Of a DNA stretch of 64,000 nucleotides, positions 42,409-51,557 are shown piece by piece (positions within the stretch are counted from its first letter, which is position 1; each line of letters begins with the position of its first letter). Source of the DNA: WTXA01 sp964415195 (GTDB lineage: Bacteria > Bacillota > TC1); contig CAYPYD010000005.1 in NCBI GenBank assembly GCA_964415195.1, forward strand, positions 62,001 to 126,000. Reading direction: 5' to 3'. Position numbers and translations under genes: made by a program. The notes beneath the pieces were generated by a model. That model was given only the letters and a program-made list of their open reading frames with translations. It did no database searches and had not been told where the DNA came from.

Positions 42409-43155
42409 TTAAACCTCAAAAGTTAATTTTTTCAAGTAATCAAATCCTGTAAATCTTTTGTCTGTAATGTGTTCAATCATTTTTTCTAAAAAATAGTCAA
42501 GTTTTTCCAAAACAGATTTCGACATATCGGTATCTCGTAGTTGATTAAAACTATCTGTTTCAAGAATTTTATAAACTTTTACTAAGTTAGTATCTAAATA
42601 AAAACCTTCTTTAGTACAATCACAACAAACTAAATTGCCTTCAGAAAATTGAAAGAAGTAATCCCTATTTTTTTTCTGACAAACATTACAAAAATCTAGA
42701 TTTGGCTGGTGTCCAAGAAACAAAATGCTTTTTATTAAAAAATAACGTAACAAAAATTTCGGATCCTTAGTTGTTTCTAACCTTCTTAATGTCCAAAGCA
42801 GTAATTCATAAACTTCTCCTTGGGACATATTATCAACAAGTACATCATTAAGAAAAACAGTCATTGTCATAGCAACAGTAGTTTTTAATAAATCTCGTCT
42901 AATATTCATAAAACCTTCTAAAACCTGTCCTTGATTAAGGATATAATAGGCTTTACCTTTACTAAACTGATATTCTCCATGTACTAGAAGATCTGTTGAA
43001 CTTCTATTTTTACTATTTAGCTTTCTGACACCTTTAGCAACAAAAGACAGACGGCCTCTATCTTTAGTAAATATGACTAAAGACTTATCAGCATCTTTAT
43101 ATTCACGACTTAAAATTACAATCCCTTCCACAGAAAGTGTATTTTTATTTGTCAC
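42409..43155 (-). CDS. recO: DNA repair protein RecO
   Basis: 248 residues. The N-terminal OB fold (VEGIVILSREYKDADKSLVIFTKDRGRLSFVAKGVRK) is split here from a helical C-terminus carrying a zinc site, CNVCQKK (about 155) and LVCCDCTKEGFY. RecO helps RecR load RecA on SSB-coated DNA in gap repair. It overlaps the era stop by one base, the classic era-recO pair. Confidence 0.93.
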   Translation of the reverse strand: MTNKNTLSVEGIVILSREYKDADKSLVIFTKDRGRLSFVAKGVRKLNSKNRSSTDLLVHGEYQFSKGKAYYILNQGQVLEGFMNIRRDLLKTTVAMTMTVFLNDVLVDNMSQGEVYELLLWTLRRLETTKDPKFLLRYFLIKSILFLGHQPNLDFCNVCQKKNRDYFFQFSEGNLVCCDCTKEGFYLDTNLVKVYKILETDSFNQLRDTDMSKSVLEKLDYFLEKMIEHITDKRFTGFDYLKKLTFEV

Positions 43156-44048
43156 TATTTCTCCCTTTTATAACCGAAGTTTCTCATGTCAAAATCTTTT
43201 TTTCTCCAGCTATCCTTGACTTTAACCTGGATATTCAAATATACCTTCATACCCCACATTTTTTCAAGTTCTATTCTTGAAAGTCTGCCTATTTTCTTCA
43301 GCATTGACGCACCTTTACCAATCATGATTCCCTTTTGCGATTTTCTTTCTACATAAATGGAAGCATAAACATTTATAAGGTCACCATCTTCTTCTATTAA
43401 ATCAATTAATACTGCTGATGAATGAGGCACTTCTTCTTCAGTAAGCCTAAGTATCTTTTCTCTAATTATTTCACTTACTAAGAATGCTTCACTTACATTA
43501 GACGTATCTTCAGCTGGAAAATACATTGGTCCTTCTTCAATGTTATCTAGTATTTTAGTTAACAATTCATCTAGATTCTGGTTTTTCAATGCAGATATCG
43601 GAATGATATTCTCAACTTTAATAAGCTCGTTATATTTCTCTATAATTGGCAAGACAGATTCCTTGTTATCCAAGTCAATCTTGTTAATTACAAGGATTAT
43701 TGGTGTCTTTGTTTTAGACAACATCTCGATAATATATTCTTCACCTTTGCCGATTTCTTTACTACTATCGACAATATATAATATTAAATCGATATCTCTT
43801 AAGTTTTTTTTAACCATATCCATCATATATTCACCTAGATTGGTCTTAGGTTTATGTATACCAGGTGTATCAATAAATACTAATTGATAATCTTCTTTAG
43901 TTAAAATACCCAATACTTCATTTCTAGTTGTTTGAGGTTTATCGGACATAATAGCTATTTTTTTGCCTATCATAGTATTTAGCAATGTTGATTTACCAAC
44001 ATTTGGTCTCCCGATAATTGAAATAAAACCTGATCTAAATTTTTCCAT
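43155..44048 (-). CDS. era: GTPase Era
   Basis: 297 residues. The GTPase domain shows G1 GRPNVGKSTLLN, switch KPQTTRNEVLG, G3 DTPGIHKPKTNLGEYM, G4 NKID and G5 SALKNQN. A C-terminal KH domain follows (about 205-297) with SQKGIMIGKGASMLKKIG. Era binds 16S rRNA during 30S assembly. It overlaps the cdd stop and the recO start by one base each. Confidence 0.97.
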   Translation of the reverse strand: MEKFRSGFISIIGRPNVGKSTLLNTMIGKKIAIMSDKPQTTRNEVLGILTKEDYQLVFIDTPGIHKPKTNLGEYMMDMVKKNLRDIDLILYIVDSSKEIGKGEEYIIEMLSKTKTPIILVINKIDLDNKESVLPIIEKYNELIKVENIIPISALKNQNLDELLTKILDNIEEGPMYFPAEDTSNVSEAFLVSEIIREKILRLTEEEVPHSSAVLIDLIEEDGDLINVYASIYVERKSQKGIMIGKGASMLKKIGRLSRIELEKMWGMKVYLNIQVKVKDSWRKKDFDMRNFGYKREK

Positions 44049-44431
44049 TATAGTTCAAACCCTTCAGGCAGCAATTCTGCACTATTAAAACTTTTATAAT
44101 AACCATCTGGACCAAAAAAATCTATAGGCATATTCTTACTAAATTCAAAAATTACCTGCCTACACGAGCCACAAGGAGATTTTACCATTTTACTATTAGT
44201 TACTATAGTCATTCTTATAAAATTTCTATCTCCATTAGATATGGCTGCTGCTATTGCATTTCTTTCGGCACATACAGTTAAGCCATAACTACTATTTTCA
44301 ATATTCACTCCAGTGTAAACATTGCCATCCTTTGTTAATAAAGCCGCTGCCACACTTATATTTGAGTAAGGACTATAGGCATTAACTAGAATTTTTTCTG
44401 CAGCTTTCTTCAAATCAACATTAGTAATCAT
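44048..44431 (-). CDS. cdd: Cytidine deaminase
   Basis: 127 residues, homotetrameric-type cytidine deaminase for pyrimidine salvage. Zinc and catalytic motifs: TVCAERNAIAAAIS with the Cys and Glu, and PCGSCRQVIFEF with the two remaining Cys ligands; AYSPYSNISVAAALL forms the N-terminal pocket. It overlaps ybeY by 4 bp and era by one base, as in other Bacillota. Confidence 0.96.
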   Translation of the reverse strand: MITNVDLKKAAEKILVNAYSPYSNISVAAALLTKDGNVYTGVNIENSSYGLTVCAERNAIAAAISNGDRNFIRMTIVTNSKMVKSPCGSCRQVIFEFSKNMPIDFFGPDGYYKSFNSAELLPEGFEL

Positions 44432-44904
44432 CTGCCGATTTCCAGTTTCATCAAGATTTTTTCTTCCATGTTGCGCATGTTTTTCTTATCCTCTAATGTT
44501 TGGTGATCATATCCTAAGAGATGTAAAACACCATGTACAAGCAAATAACTTAATTCTCTAAGAAATGAATGTCCAAAGTCTTCACTTTGTTCCAGTGCTT
44601 TTTCAGCTGAAATAATGATATCGCCTAAAATGATCTCTTCTGTCTCATTAAAAAATAAAGGTTCATCACTGTCTGCATTTTCTTCAAAAAGTGGAAAACT
44701 TAGTACATCAGTTTCTGTATCCACATTTCTATATTTCTTATTTAGACTTCTTATTTCTTCATTATCTGTTAGTAATACTGAAACCTCATAATTCTCTACA
44801 CTTCCTGCTTCAGTTAAAGCAAGTATTCCAACTTGTTCTAATTTTTCATAAAGACTTTCGTCAATAATAACCTTGTCTTGTTCATTTGCAATTATAATAT
44901 CCAT
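44428..44904 (-). CDS. ybeY: Endoribonuclease YbeY
   Basis: 158 residues. UPF0054 signature HGVLHLLGYDHQT (metal-binding HxxxHxxxxxH), preceded by TDVLSFPLFEE and LGDIIISAEKALEQ. It acts in 16S rRNA 3' end maturation and ribosome quality control. It overlaps the phoH stop and the cdd start, giving strong coupling. Confidence 0.96.
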   Translation of the reverse strand: MDIIIANEQDKVIIDESLYEKLEQVGILALTEAGSVENYEVSVLLTDNEEIRSLNKKYRNVDTETDVLSFPLFEENADSDEPLFFNETEEIILGDIIISAEKALEQSEDFGHSFLRELSYLLVHGVLHLLGYDHQTLEDKKNMRNMEEKILMKLEIGR

Positions 44905-45860
44905 TAGATACCTCCCTTTTCATATGCTTCGATAATTTCTTTGACTAAATGGTGTCTAAAAACATCAATTTTATGTAATTTTATAATTTTTATACCCTTT
45001 ATTCCTTTTAAAAGCTCAACACTGTGTAATAATCCTGATACTTCACCTTTTTTCAAATCATTTTGTGAAGGGTCTCCAGTTACTATTACTTTAGAGTTAA
45101 AGCCAAATCTTGTTAAAAACATTTTCATTTGTTCAACAGATGCATTTTGTCCTTCATCAAGTATTATAAAGGCATCATCTAAGGTTCTCCCTCGCATATA
45201 GGCCAAAGGAGCTATTTCAATTACCTTACGTTCTAAAAGTCTTTCTACCTGTTCAACACCTAACAAGAAAAATAAACTGTCATATAATGGTCTTATATAT
45301 GGTTGTATTTTTTCTTGAAGATCGCCTGGAAGGAACCCTAGTTGTTCACCTGCCTCAACGGCTGGTCGGACTAGAATAATTTTCTTGACTTCTTTTTTTC
45401 TTAAAGCTTCCGTTGCCATAAGTACAGCTAGAAAAGTTTTACCAGTTCCTGCAGGTCCAAGACAAAAAGTTAAGTCATTTTTTCCCACACTATCAATATA
45501 GTATTTTTGACCATGAGATTTTGCCCTAATAATCTTATTGTCATATGTAAAGGCAATTGCCTTTTTTAAATTCTCAATATTCTTTTCTGTTATTTCTTGG
45601 AAGTTATCAATTGTTGTATAGTATTCAACAGTATCCTCATCTAGCTTTAACCCACAATTGATTTTATCTAGCAAAAAACCAATTATCTTGATGCCCCTAT
45701 ATATATCTGTTTCCGAACCTGATATATTTATTTCGTCTTTATGTATTTCTATTTTTATATTTTGGCTATTTTCAATCATTTTGATGTACTTGAATTCGTC
45801 TGTACAAAATTCAGCCAAATCTTCATTATTAATAATTTCAAAATTGATATTCTTAATCAC
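44904..45860 (-). CDS. phoH: PhoH-family ATPase
   Basis: 318 residues starting at a GTG with GGAGGAAAAA upstream. An N-terminal KH-like region (about 1-100) precedes the PhoH ATPase with LGPAGTGKTFLAVLMA, RPAVEAGEQLGFLPGDLQEK, IILDEGQNAS and VTGDPSQNDL. The biochemical role is not firmly known; RNA-related work is suspected because phoH pairs with ybeY and era. It is the head of the long string running to mtnA. Confidence 0.94.
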   Translation of the reverse strand: MIKNINFEIINNEDLAEFCTDEFKYIKMIENSQNIKIEIHKDEINISGSETDIYRGIKIIGFLLDKINCGLKLDEDTVEYYTTIDNFQEITEKNIENLKKAIAFTYDNKIIRAKSHGQKYYIDSVGKNDLTFCLGPAGTGKTFLAVLMATEALRKKEVKKIILVRPAVEAGEQLGFLPGDLQEKIQPYIRPLYDSLFFLLGVEQVERLLERKVIEIAPLAYMRGRTLDDAFIILDEGQNASVEQMKMFLTRFGFNSKVIVTGDPSQNDLKKGEVSGLLHSVELLKGIKGIKIIKLHKIDVFRHHLVKEIIEAYEKGGI

Positions 45861-45889
45861 TTTTTCCTCCTTAAAAACATCATCTTTAA

Positions 45890-46525
45890 TTATATCATAC
45901 TATCCATTTTAAATCTTTGAATAATCAATATTTTACCAACAGACAAGGCTATTTCAGCTGATTTATCAACTATTTCATTTCGTAGTGTCAATGAATCTCC
46001 AACTTCAATATTGAAATTACCATTATATTTAAAACCTGCAATTTTCACTTTAGTGGATTCTAATGGAATAATTGAAACTTTATCTCCATCAACTTTATTT
46101 AAAATCATATTCCCTGACTTAAATATCTTAATGATCTCATTTTCATTTATAATTGTACAATTCTTGTATTTATTTAAAAGAAAGATATTTCCAAGTAGAT
46201 GGTCGGTTTCTAAATAATAGCTTGGAGCACAAATTATCAAATCATTACAACCTCTTTTTAAACCTTCAATGATACCTGCCTCTCCATCGGTTATATCCTT
46301 CTCTTCGTCTAAAGTTATAATTTCTATATTTCTTGATCTATAATAATCTAATATATCTTTATCAAGGGAATCAAAATCACCAATAATTAAATCAGGTGTG
46401 ATTTGATTTTTATAAGCTACTTCACAACCACCATCAACACCAATAATATAATCAACTTCCTTGATTAATTTCAAGAGGCTACTTTTATCAATAGTTATAT
46501 ATGGTAATAAAATTAATCCTTTCAT
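45890..46525 (-). CDS. thiN: Thiamine pyrophosphokinase
   Basis: 211 residues from the ATG at 46525, which follows GGAGGG at 5 bp; the ORF extends to 46567 but the added residues precede that site. The catalytic segment VDYIIGVDGGCEVAY, ITPDLIIGDFDSLDKD and a later GLKRGCNDLIICAPSYYLETDHLLGN match the TPK catalytic domain; the C-terminal beta-sandwich binds thiamine. It makes thiamine diphosphate from thiamine and ATP. It lies after rpsU with a weak terminator between. Confidence 0.9.
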   Translation of the reverse strand: MKGLILLPYITIDKSSLLKLIKEVDYIIGVDGGCEVAYKNQITPDLIIGDFDSLDKDILDYYRSRNIEIITLDEEKDITDGEAGIIEGLKRGCNDLIICAPSYYLETDHLLGNIFLLNKYKNCTIINENEIIKIFKSGNMILNKVDGDKVSIIPLESTKVKIAGFKYNGNFNIEVGDSLTLRNEIVDKSAEIALSVGKILIIQRFKMDSMI

Positions 46526-46536
46526 CTTTCCCTCCA

Positions 46537-46568
46537 AATAAATAGGCCTACCCAAAGGTAGACCCAAT
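46537..46568 (-). terminator. Weak terminator between rpsU and thiN
   Basis: On the minus strand GGTCTACC-TTTG-GGTAGGCC (one G-U pair) is followed by TATTTATTT. The U tract is mixed, so read-through into thiN is expected. Confidence 0.55.
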
Positions 46569-46573
46569 ACTAG

Positions 46574-46750
46574 CTATTTAAACTTACGTTTTCTTGCAGC
46601 TTCTGATTTTTTCTTTCTTTTAACACTTGGCTTTTCATAGTGTTCTCTCTTTCTTACTTCTGAAAGAACTCCTGATTTCTGACAAGACCTCTTAAATCTA
46701 CGTAGCGCAGCGTCAAGAGACTCAGTTTTTCCTACTTTAATTTCACTCAT
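46574..46750 (-). CDS. rpsU: Ribosomal protein bS21
   Basis: 58 residues from the ATG at 46750, which follows GGAGGG; a start at 46768 would precede that site. Core: SEIKVGKTESLDAALRRFKR, then a lysine/arginine-rich C-terminus VKRKKKSEAARKRKFK, as in S21 of Bacillota. It is part of the 30S subunit near the 3' end of 16S rRNA. A strong promoter of its own lies upstream. Confidence 0.96.
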   Translation of the reverse strand: MSEIKVGKTESLDAALRRFKRSCQKSGVLSEVRKREHYEKPSVKRKKKSEAARKRKFK

Positions 46751-46805
46751 ATTTATCCCTCCCTCCACCGTTACAGGATGGGTTTAATTTAATACTTACT
46801 TTAAT

Positions 46806-46834
46806 ATTATAGCTAATTATATGCAGTTAGTCAA
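46806..46834 (-). promoter_or_regulatory. Promoter of rpsU
   Basis: TTGACT (46829-46834), 17-bp spacer, TATAAT (46806-46811) on the minus strand, about 50 bp before the rpsU ATG. Confidence 0.8.
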
Positions 46835-46854
46835 TATTACAATCTAAAAATAGA

Positions 46855-48504
46855 TTATTTGTTAAATGAATCTTTTAATGATACTACTCTATTGAAAACT
46901 AACATATTTTCACTACTATCTTGATCTAATGCAAAATAGCCATTTCTTAAGAATTGACAAGCATGACCTACATCAGTGCTTTTTAAAAAATCTTCAACAT
47001 ATCCACTCTTCACTATTTTTGACTCAGGATTAATATTTTCTCTGAAATCTCCTTTTTCTGGATTTGCATCTTTAAAAAGTCTATCAAATAACCTAAATTC
47101 ACTCGGCAGGGCATGTTCAGTGGAAATCCATTGGATTGTTCCTTTTACTTTTCTGCCATCATCGGTCCAGCCACCTTTGGTTGCTTTATCATAAGTGCAA
47201 TATACCTCTACCACTTCACCATTCTCGTCAAGTTTATAATCTTCACACTTAAGATAATAAGCACCTTTGAATCTTACTTCATTACCTTTAAATAATCTTC
47301 TATATCCTTTAGGTGGATCTAAAGAAAAATCATTTTTTTCAATATAAAGTTCTTTTGTAAAAGGTACTTTTCTTTTACCTAATTCCATTTGTTCTGGATT
47401 AATATCCACTTCTAGCCATTCAATATCTTTTTCAAAATTTGTTACTATTACTTTTATAGGATCGACCACTGCCATACCTCTAATAGCTGTATAGTTTAAT
47501 TCTTCACGTACTGCTGCTTCTAATTGGGCAATATCCACAACACTATTGCTTTTAGCTATACCAGCTTCAATCACGAATTTAATGATTGCATCCTTCGGGT
47601 AGCCTCTTCTTCTTAAACCTGATATAGTTGGCATTCTAGGATCATCCCAGCCATCAACTAAACCTTCTTCAACAAGGGCCAAGAGTTTTCTTTTACTCAT
47701 AACTGTATAATTGATATTTAATCTTGCAAACTCTCTTTGTTTAGGTGGTTTCGAAAATTCTAAGTTCTTTAATATATAATCATAAAGTGGTCTATGATCT
47801 TCAAACTCTAAGCTACAAAATGAATGAGTTATATTTTCTAAGGCATCTTCAATTGGATGGGCATAATCGTACATTGGATAAATATTCCAGCCCTCACCTA
47901 TGTGATGATGTACCTGTTTTAAGATCCTATAGATTATCGGATCTCTCATATTGATATTTGGTGATGACATGTCGATTTTTAATCTTAATACCATTGATCC
48001 TTCATCATAAAGACCATCTTTCATCTCCTGAAAAAACTGAAGATTCTCATCAACACTCCTATTACGATAAGGACTTTCTTTACCTGGTGATGTTAATGTG
48101 CCTCTATATTCCCTTATCTCGTCCGGGCTTAATTGACAGACATAGGCAAGACCATTCTTGATTAACTTTACTGCAAAATCATACATCTCAAGGAAATATT
48201 CTGATGCATAATATATACTATCATCAATATCAAAACCGAGCCATTTGATATCTTTTTTGATAGCTTCTACATATTCTATTTCTTCTTTTTCAGGATTTGT
48301 ATCATCAAATCTCAAATTACATTTACCACCATATTTAGCTGCAAGGCCAAAGTTAACTGAAATAGCTTTTGCATGTCCAATATGTAAATAGCCATTTGGT
48401 TCTGGAGGAAATCTAGTAATTATATTCTTATGATAACCACTTTTTAAGTCATCAGAAATTATTTCATCTAAAAACCCAAAATTCACTTCTTTAAAATTTA
48501 GCAT
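46855..48504 (-). CDS. glnS: Glutaminyl-tRNA synthetase
   Basis: 549 residues. Class I synthetase of the GlnRS group: RFPPEPNGYLHIGHAKAI (HIGH motif), RFDDTNPEKEE, VLRLKIDM, MYDYAHPIEDALENITHS and VMSKRKL (KMSKS equivalent), then a beta-barrel anticodon-binding C-terminus. It charges tRNA-Gln directly, which many Bacillota cannot do. The ribosome binding site is weak (GGGTGAG). It lies 2 bp after gltX. Confidence 0.96.
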   Translation of the reverse strand: MLNFKEVNFGFLDEIISDDLKSGYHKNIITRFPPEPNGYLHIGHAKAISVNFGLAAKYGGKCNLRFDDTNPEKEEIEYVEAIKKDIKWLGFDIDDSIYYASEYFLEMYDFAVKLIKNGLAYVCQLSPDEIREYRGTLTSPGKESPYRNRSVDENLQFFQEMKDGLYDEGSMVLRLKIDMSSPNINMRDPIIYRILKQVHHHIGEGWNIYPMYDYAHPIEDALENITHSFCSLEFEDHRPLYDYILKNLEFSKPPKQREFARLNINYTVMSKRKLLALVEEGLVDGWDDPRMPTISGLRRRGYPKDAIIKFVIEAGIAKSNSVVDIAQLEAAVREELNYTAIRGMAVVDPIKVIVTNFEKDIEWLEVDINPEQMELGKRKVPFTKELYIEKNDFSLDPPKGYRRLFKGNEVRFKGAYYLKCEDYKLDENGEVVEVYCTYDKATKGGWTDDGRKVKGTIQWISTEHALPSEFRLFDRLFKDANPEKGDFRENINPESKIVKSGYVEDFLKSTDVGHACQFLRNGYFALDQDSSENMLVFNRVVSLKDSFNK

Positions 48505-48506
48505 AA

Positions 48507-49949
48507 TTACTCACCCTTCATCAATTTTCCAATAGCATTATTAATGCGCTTCAAACTTTCATTTTTACCAAATATTTCTATCAACTCTATTGCCCCACCT
48601 GGAGATTGTTCAGTGCCTGTTAGAGCTACTCTCAAAGGCCAAAGTAGTTGTCCATTCTTTAACCCTTGTTCACCTGCTAGGCTTATTAATGCATCATGGA
48701 GTATTACTTCATTGTATTGGTTTTCATTTATCTCCATAAGTTTTTTAACTGCAAGTTGTAAACTGGATAGCGCAATATCTTGATCAGTCTTCATTTTCTT
48801 ATGAATATATAGTTCAGATGAATAATTAACCACACCCTTGAATATGCCAAGGTGACTTTTAACTTCAGTTAAAAGTTCCACTCTTTTTTGTAGCAATTTG
48901 GCAATCTTGACATAATCAAGCTCAACACCTATTTCTTCCACAATCTGATTCTTGATTAATTCTGCAAATTCTCCAAGATCCATCTTCCTTATATATTCAG
49001 CATTCATCCATTTCAATTTAGTTTTATCAAATACTGAAGGTGATTTGCTGATACCTTCAATCGTAAAATTATCTTCCAATTCTTTTAAAGTGAAGAACTC
49101 ACGTTCATCCCCTGGGTTCCAACCAAGTAGAGCAATAAAATTTATTACAGCTTCCACTAGATAACCTTCTTCTAACAAGTCCTCAAAGCTTTTATCACCT
49201 AGTCTTTTAGATAGTTTATGGCCTTCTTCATTAAGTATCAATGGAAGATGAACATAAGTAGGTATCTCCCAATCAAAAGAATTATATAGTAAGTTATACT
49301 TAGGTGTTGATGATAAATATTCGCTACCTCTTACAACATGTGTTATCTCCATTAAGTGATCATCAATAACATTTGCAAAATTGTATGTTGGAAACCCATC
49401 AGTTTTTAAAAGAATTTGATCTTCTAATTCATTGTTATCAACCTTGATTTTACCGTAAACAACATCATCAAAGGTTGTTTCTCCAGCAAGTGGCATCTTT
49501 TGTCTAATAACGTATGGTTGGTTGTGCTTTAATTTTCCTTCAATTTCTTCTTTGCTTAAATTTCTGCAGTTATAGTCATAGTGTGCAAATTCACCTGCTT
49601 CTTCTTGTCCTTTTCTTAACGCATCCAATCTTTCCTTGGTACAAAAACAGTAATAAGCTTCACCTTTTTCTACAAGTTCTTCTGCGTATGGCTTATAAAT
49701 ATCCAATCTTTCACTTTGGAAATATGGACCTTCATCATATTTAATACCAACAAGTTCTAAAGTTTTGTATATTACTGCTAAAGAATCTTCTACTAATCTT
49801 TCCTGGTCAGTATCTTCAATTCTTAGTATGAATTTACCCTTGAATTTCTTAGCTATTAGGTATTCATATAGTGCCGTTCTTAAATTGCCAATATGCATAT
49901 ATCCAGTCGGGCTTGGTGCGTATCTAGTTCTTACTTCTCTCAATTTCAT
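48507..49949 (-). CDS. gltX: Glutamyl-tRNA synthetase
   Basis: 480 residues. RYAPSPTGYMHIGNLRTAL carries the HIGH motif and LSKRLGDKS the KMSKS motif; FILRIEDTDQERL is the amino-acid pocket; the C-terminal all-helical anticodon domain marks it as bacterial GluRS rather than GlnRS. AAAGGAG precedes the ATG. It is directly followed by glnS, so both Glu and Gln charging are encoded together. Confidence 0.96.
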   Translation of the reverse strand: MKLREVRTRYAPSPTGYMHIGNLRTALYEYLIAKKFKGKFILRIEDTDQERLVEDSLAVIYKTLELVGIKYDEGPYFQSERLDIYKPYAEELVEKGEAYYCFCTKERLDALRKGQEEAGEFAHYDYNCRNLSKEEIEGKLKHNQPYVIRQKMPLAGETTFDDVVYGKIKVDNNELEDQILLKTDGFPTYNFANVIDDHLMEITHVVRGSEYLSSTPKYNLLYNSFDWEIPTYVHLPLILNEEGHKLSKRLGDKSFEDLLEEGYLVEAVINFIALLGWNPGDEREFFTLKELEDNFTIEGISKSPSVFDKTKLKWMNAEYIRKMDLGEFAELIKNQIVEEIGVELDYVKIAKLLQKRVELLTEVKSHLGIFKGVVNYSSELYIHKKMKTDQDIALSSLQLAVKKLMEINENQYNEVILHDALISLAGEQGLKNGQLLWPLRVALTGTEQSPGGAIELIEIFGKNESLKRINNAIGKLMKGE

Positions 49950-49956
49950 TACTCCT

Positions 49957-50286
49957 TTATAAATCCCCTAGGTCTTGTCCTGCCAATAAATGGAAATGGG
50001 TATGGAAGATTATTTGACCTCCATCTTTTCCTTTATTAGTTATTATTCTGAAACCACTTTCACTAACGCCTAATTTCACACTTAATTCCCTAATGAACAC
50101 TGGTAATTCGGCTATTATCTTACCTTCAATATCAGTTATATCCTGGAAATGTTTTTTTGGTATGATTAGCACATGTATAGGAGCTTTTGGATTAATATCG
50201 TTGAAAGCCATGAAATAGTCGTTTTCAAGTAAAACAACTGTTCCTAGTTCATCATTAGCTATCCTACAAAATAAACAATCACTCAT
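49957..50286 (-). CDS. hinT: HIT-family nucleotide hydrolase
   Basis: 109 residues. DCLFCRIANDELGTVVL at the N-terminus and HTHFHLLAGQ (H-x-H-x-H-x-x active site) near the end place it with the HINT-type purine nucleoside phosphoramidases. AGGAGG ribosome binding site. It overlaps the mtaB stop by 4 bp, a common mtaB-HIT order. Confidence 0.92.
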   Translation of the reverse strand: MSDCLFCRIANDELGTVVLLENDYFMAFNDINPKAPIHVLIIPKKHFQDITDIEGKIIAELPVFIRELSVKLGVSESGFRIITNKGKDGGQIIFHTHFHLLAGQDLGDL

Positions 50287-51557
50287 AATATACCTCCTAT
50301 CAATATATCTTTATCTACTCTAATAATTTCCACTTTAACAATAGTATTTTCTAATATCTTCTCATACTTCCCTTTAATTAGGACTTTTATATAGTTGTCG
50401 CTATAACCTTCTATCAAGTTGTTCCCATTCTTTTCAATTAATACACCTATCTCCTTGCCAATCAAGCTATCTAAGAATTGTCTATGAAGAGAATTTTTTA
50501 ATTTCGACATTTGTAAGGCTCTAACTTTCTTTATTTGTTCATCTATCTGATTTGGAAAGTCAGCGGCTCTTGTGCCTTTTCTCTTGGAATATTTAAATAT
50601 ATGTAAATTGTCTATAGCAACATTCTCAATGAACTTCATGGAATCTAAATGTTCTTCTTCTGATTCACCAGGAAACCCTACCATTATATCAGTTGTAACT
50701 GATAATATAGCCCCTTTTACTACTCTTAGTTTATTGATAACTTCTTTATACAATCTAGAATCATACTTGCGGTTCATTCTTTTTAAAACACTATCAGAAC
50801 CACTTTGAAGAGCCAAATGAATATGAGGCATAAATCTGCTATTACTAAATAACTCTACAAATTCATCTGTAATTTCATTAGGATCTAGTGAACCAAATCT
50901 TATTCTTGGAATATTGGTTTCTTCAATTATCTGTCTCATAAGTTGAGTAATTGATGAATTAATATCCTTGCCATAAGCTCCCGCATGTATACCAGTTAAA
51001 ATAATCTCTTTATAACCCTTACTTTCAAGCATTTTTATTTCTTCAATTATACTTCTTCCCAGTCGGCTTTTAACCGGACCTCTTGCTATAGGTATAATAC
51101 AATAACTGCAAAAACTTTCACAGCCTTCTTGGATTTTTAAGAAAGCTCTTGTGGTTTCAGGTGTGGCTAGTTTTAGATCTTCAAATTTTTGTTCTTTATT
51201 TAATTCTAGTATATGCTCTTTTTCTTCACCAAGTAATTCTAGTATCTTGTTTCTATCTCTCATACCAATTACTAAATCTACTTCAGGCATTCCAATTAAT
51301 GTCCCAGGTTCTGTTTGAGCATAGCAACCTGTTACTATAACCTTGCCTAACGGGTTGTTCTTTTTGGCTTTTCTAATCATTTGTCTGCTTTTACTGTCAG
51401 CTTGACTAGTCACAGTACAGGTATGAATTAGGTATATATCTGCAAGATCGTTGAAATCTACTACTTCATAACCATATTCTTTGAAGTACTCCATGAAGCT
51501 TTCACCTTCACTTTGATTTACTCTACAACCTAAAATATATATTGCAACTTTTTTCAT
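50283..51557 (-). CDS. mtaB: tRNA t6A37 methylthiotransferase MtaB
   Basis: 424 residues from the ATG at 51557, which follows AAGGAG; an upstream in-frame start at 51590 lies inside prmA. It has the three parts of methylthiotransferases: an N-terminal UPF0004 domain (ILGCRVNQSEGESF), a radical SAM core EGCESFCSYCIIPIARG with CxxxCxxC, and a C-terminal TRAM domain. The YqeV/MtaB subgroup makes ms2t6A at tRNA position 37. It overlaps prmA by 4 bp. Confidence 0.95.
   Translation of the reverse strand: MKKVAIYILGCRVNQSEGESFMEYFKEYGYEVVDFNDLADIYLIHTCTVTSQADSKSRQMIRKAKKNNPLGKVIVTGCYAQTEPGTLIGMPEVDLVIGMRDRNKILELLGEEKEHILELNKEQKFEDLKLATPETTRAFLKIQEGCESFCSYCIIPIARGPVKSRLGRSIIEEIKMLESKGYKEIILTGIHAGAYGKDINSSITQLMRQIIEETNIPRIRFGSLDPNEITDEFVELFSNSRFMPHIHLALQSGSDSVLKRMNRKYDSRLYKEVINKLRVVKGAILSVTTDIMVGFPGESEEEHLDSMKFIENVAIDNLHIFKYSKRKGTRAADFPNQIDEQIKKVRALQMSKLKNSLHRQFLDSLIGKEIGVLIEKNGNNLIEGYSDNYIKVLIKGKYEKILENTIVKVEIIRVDKDILIGGIL

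Noticed and set aside
46852..46870. Terminator after glnS
   Set aside because: Only a 6-bp AATCTA/TAGATT stem with no following T run; too weak to call.
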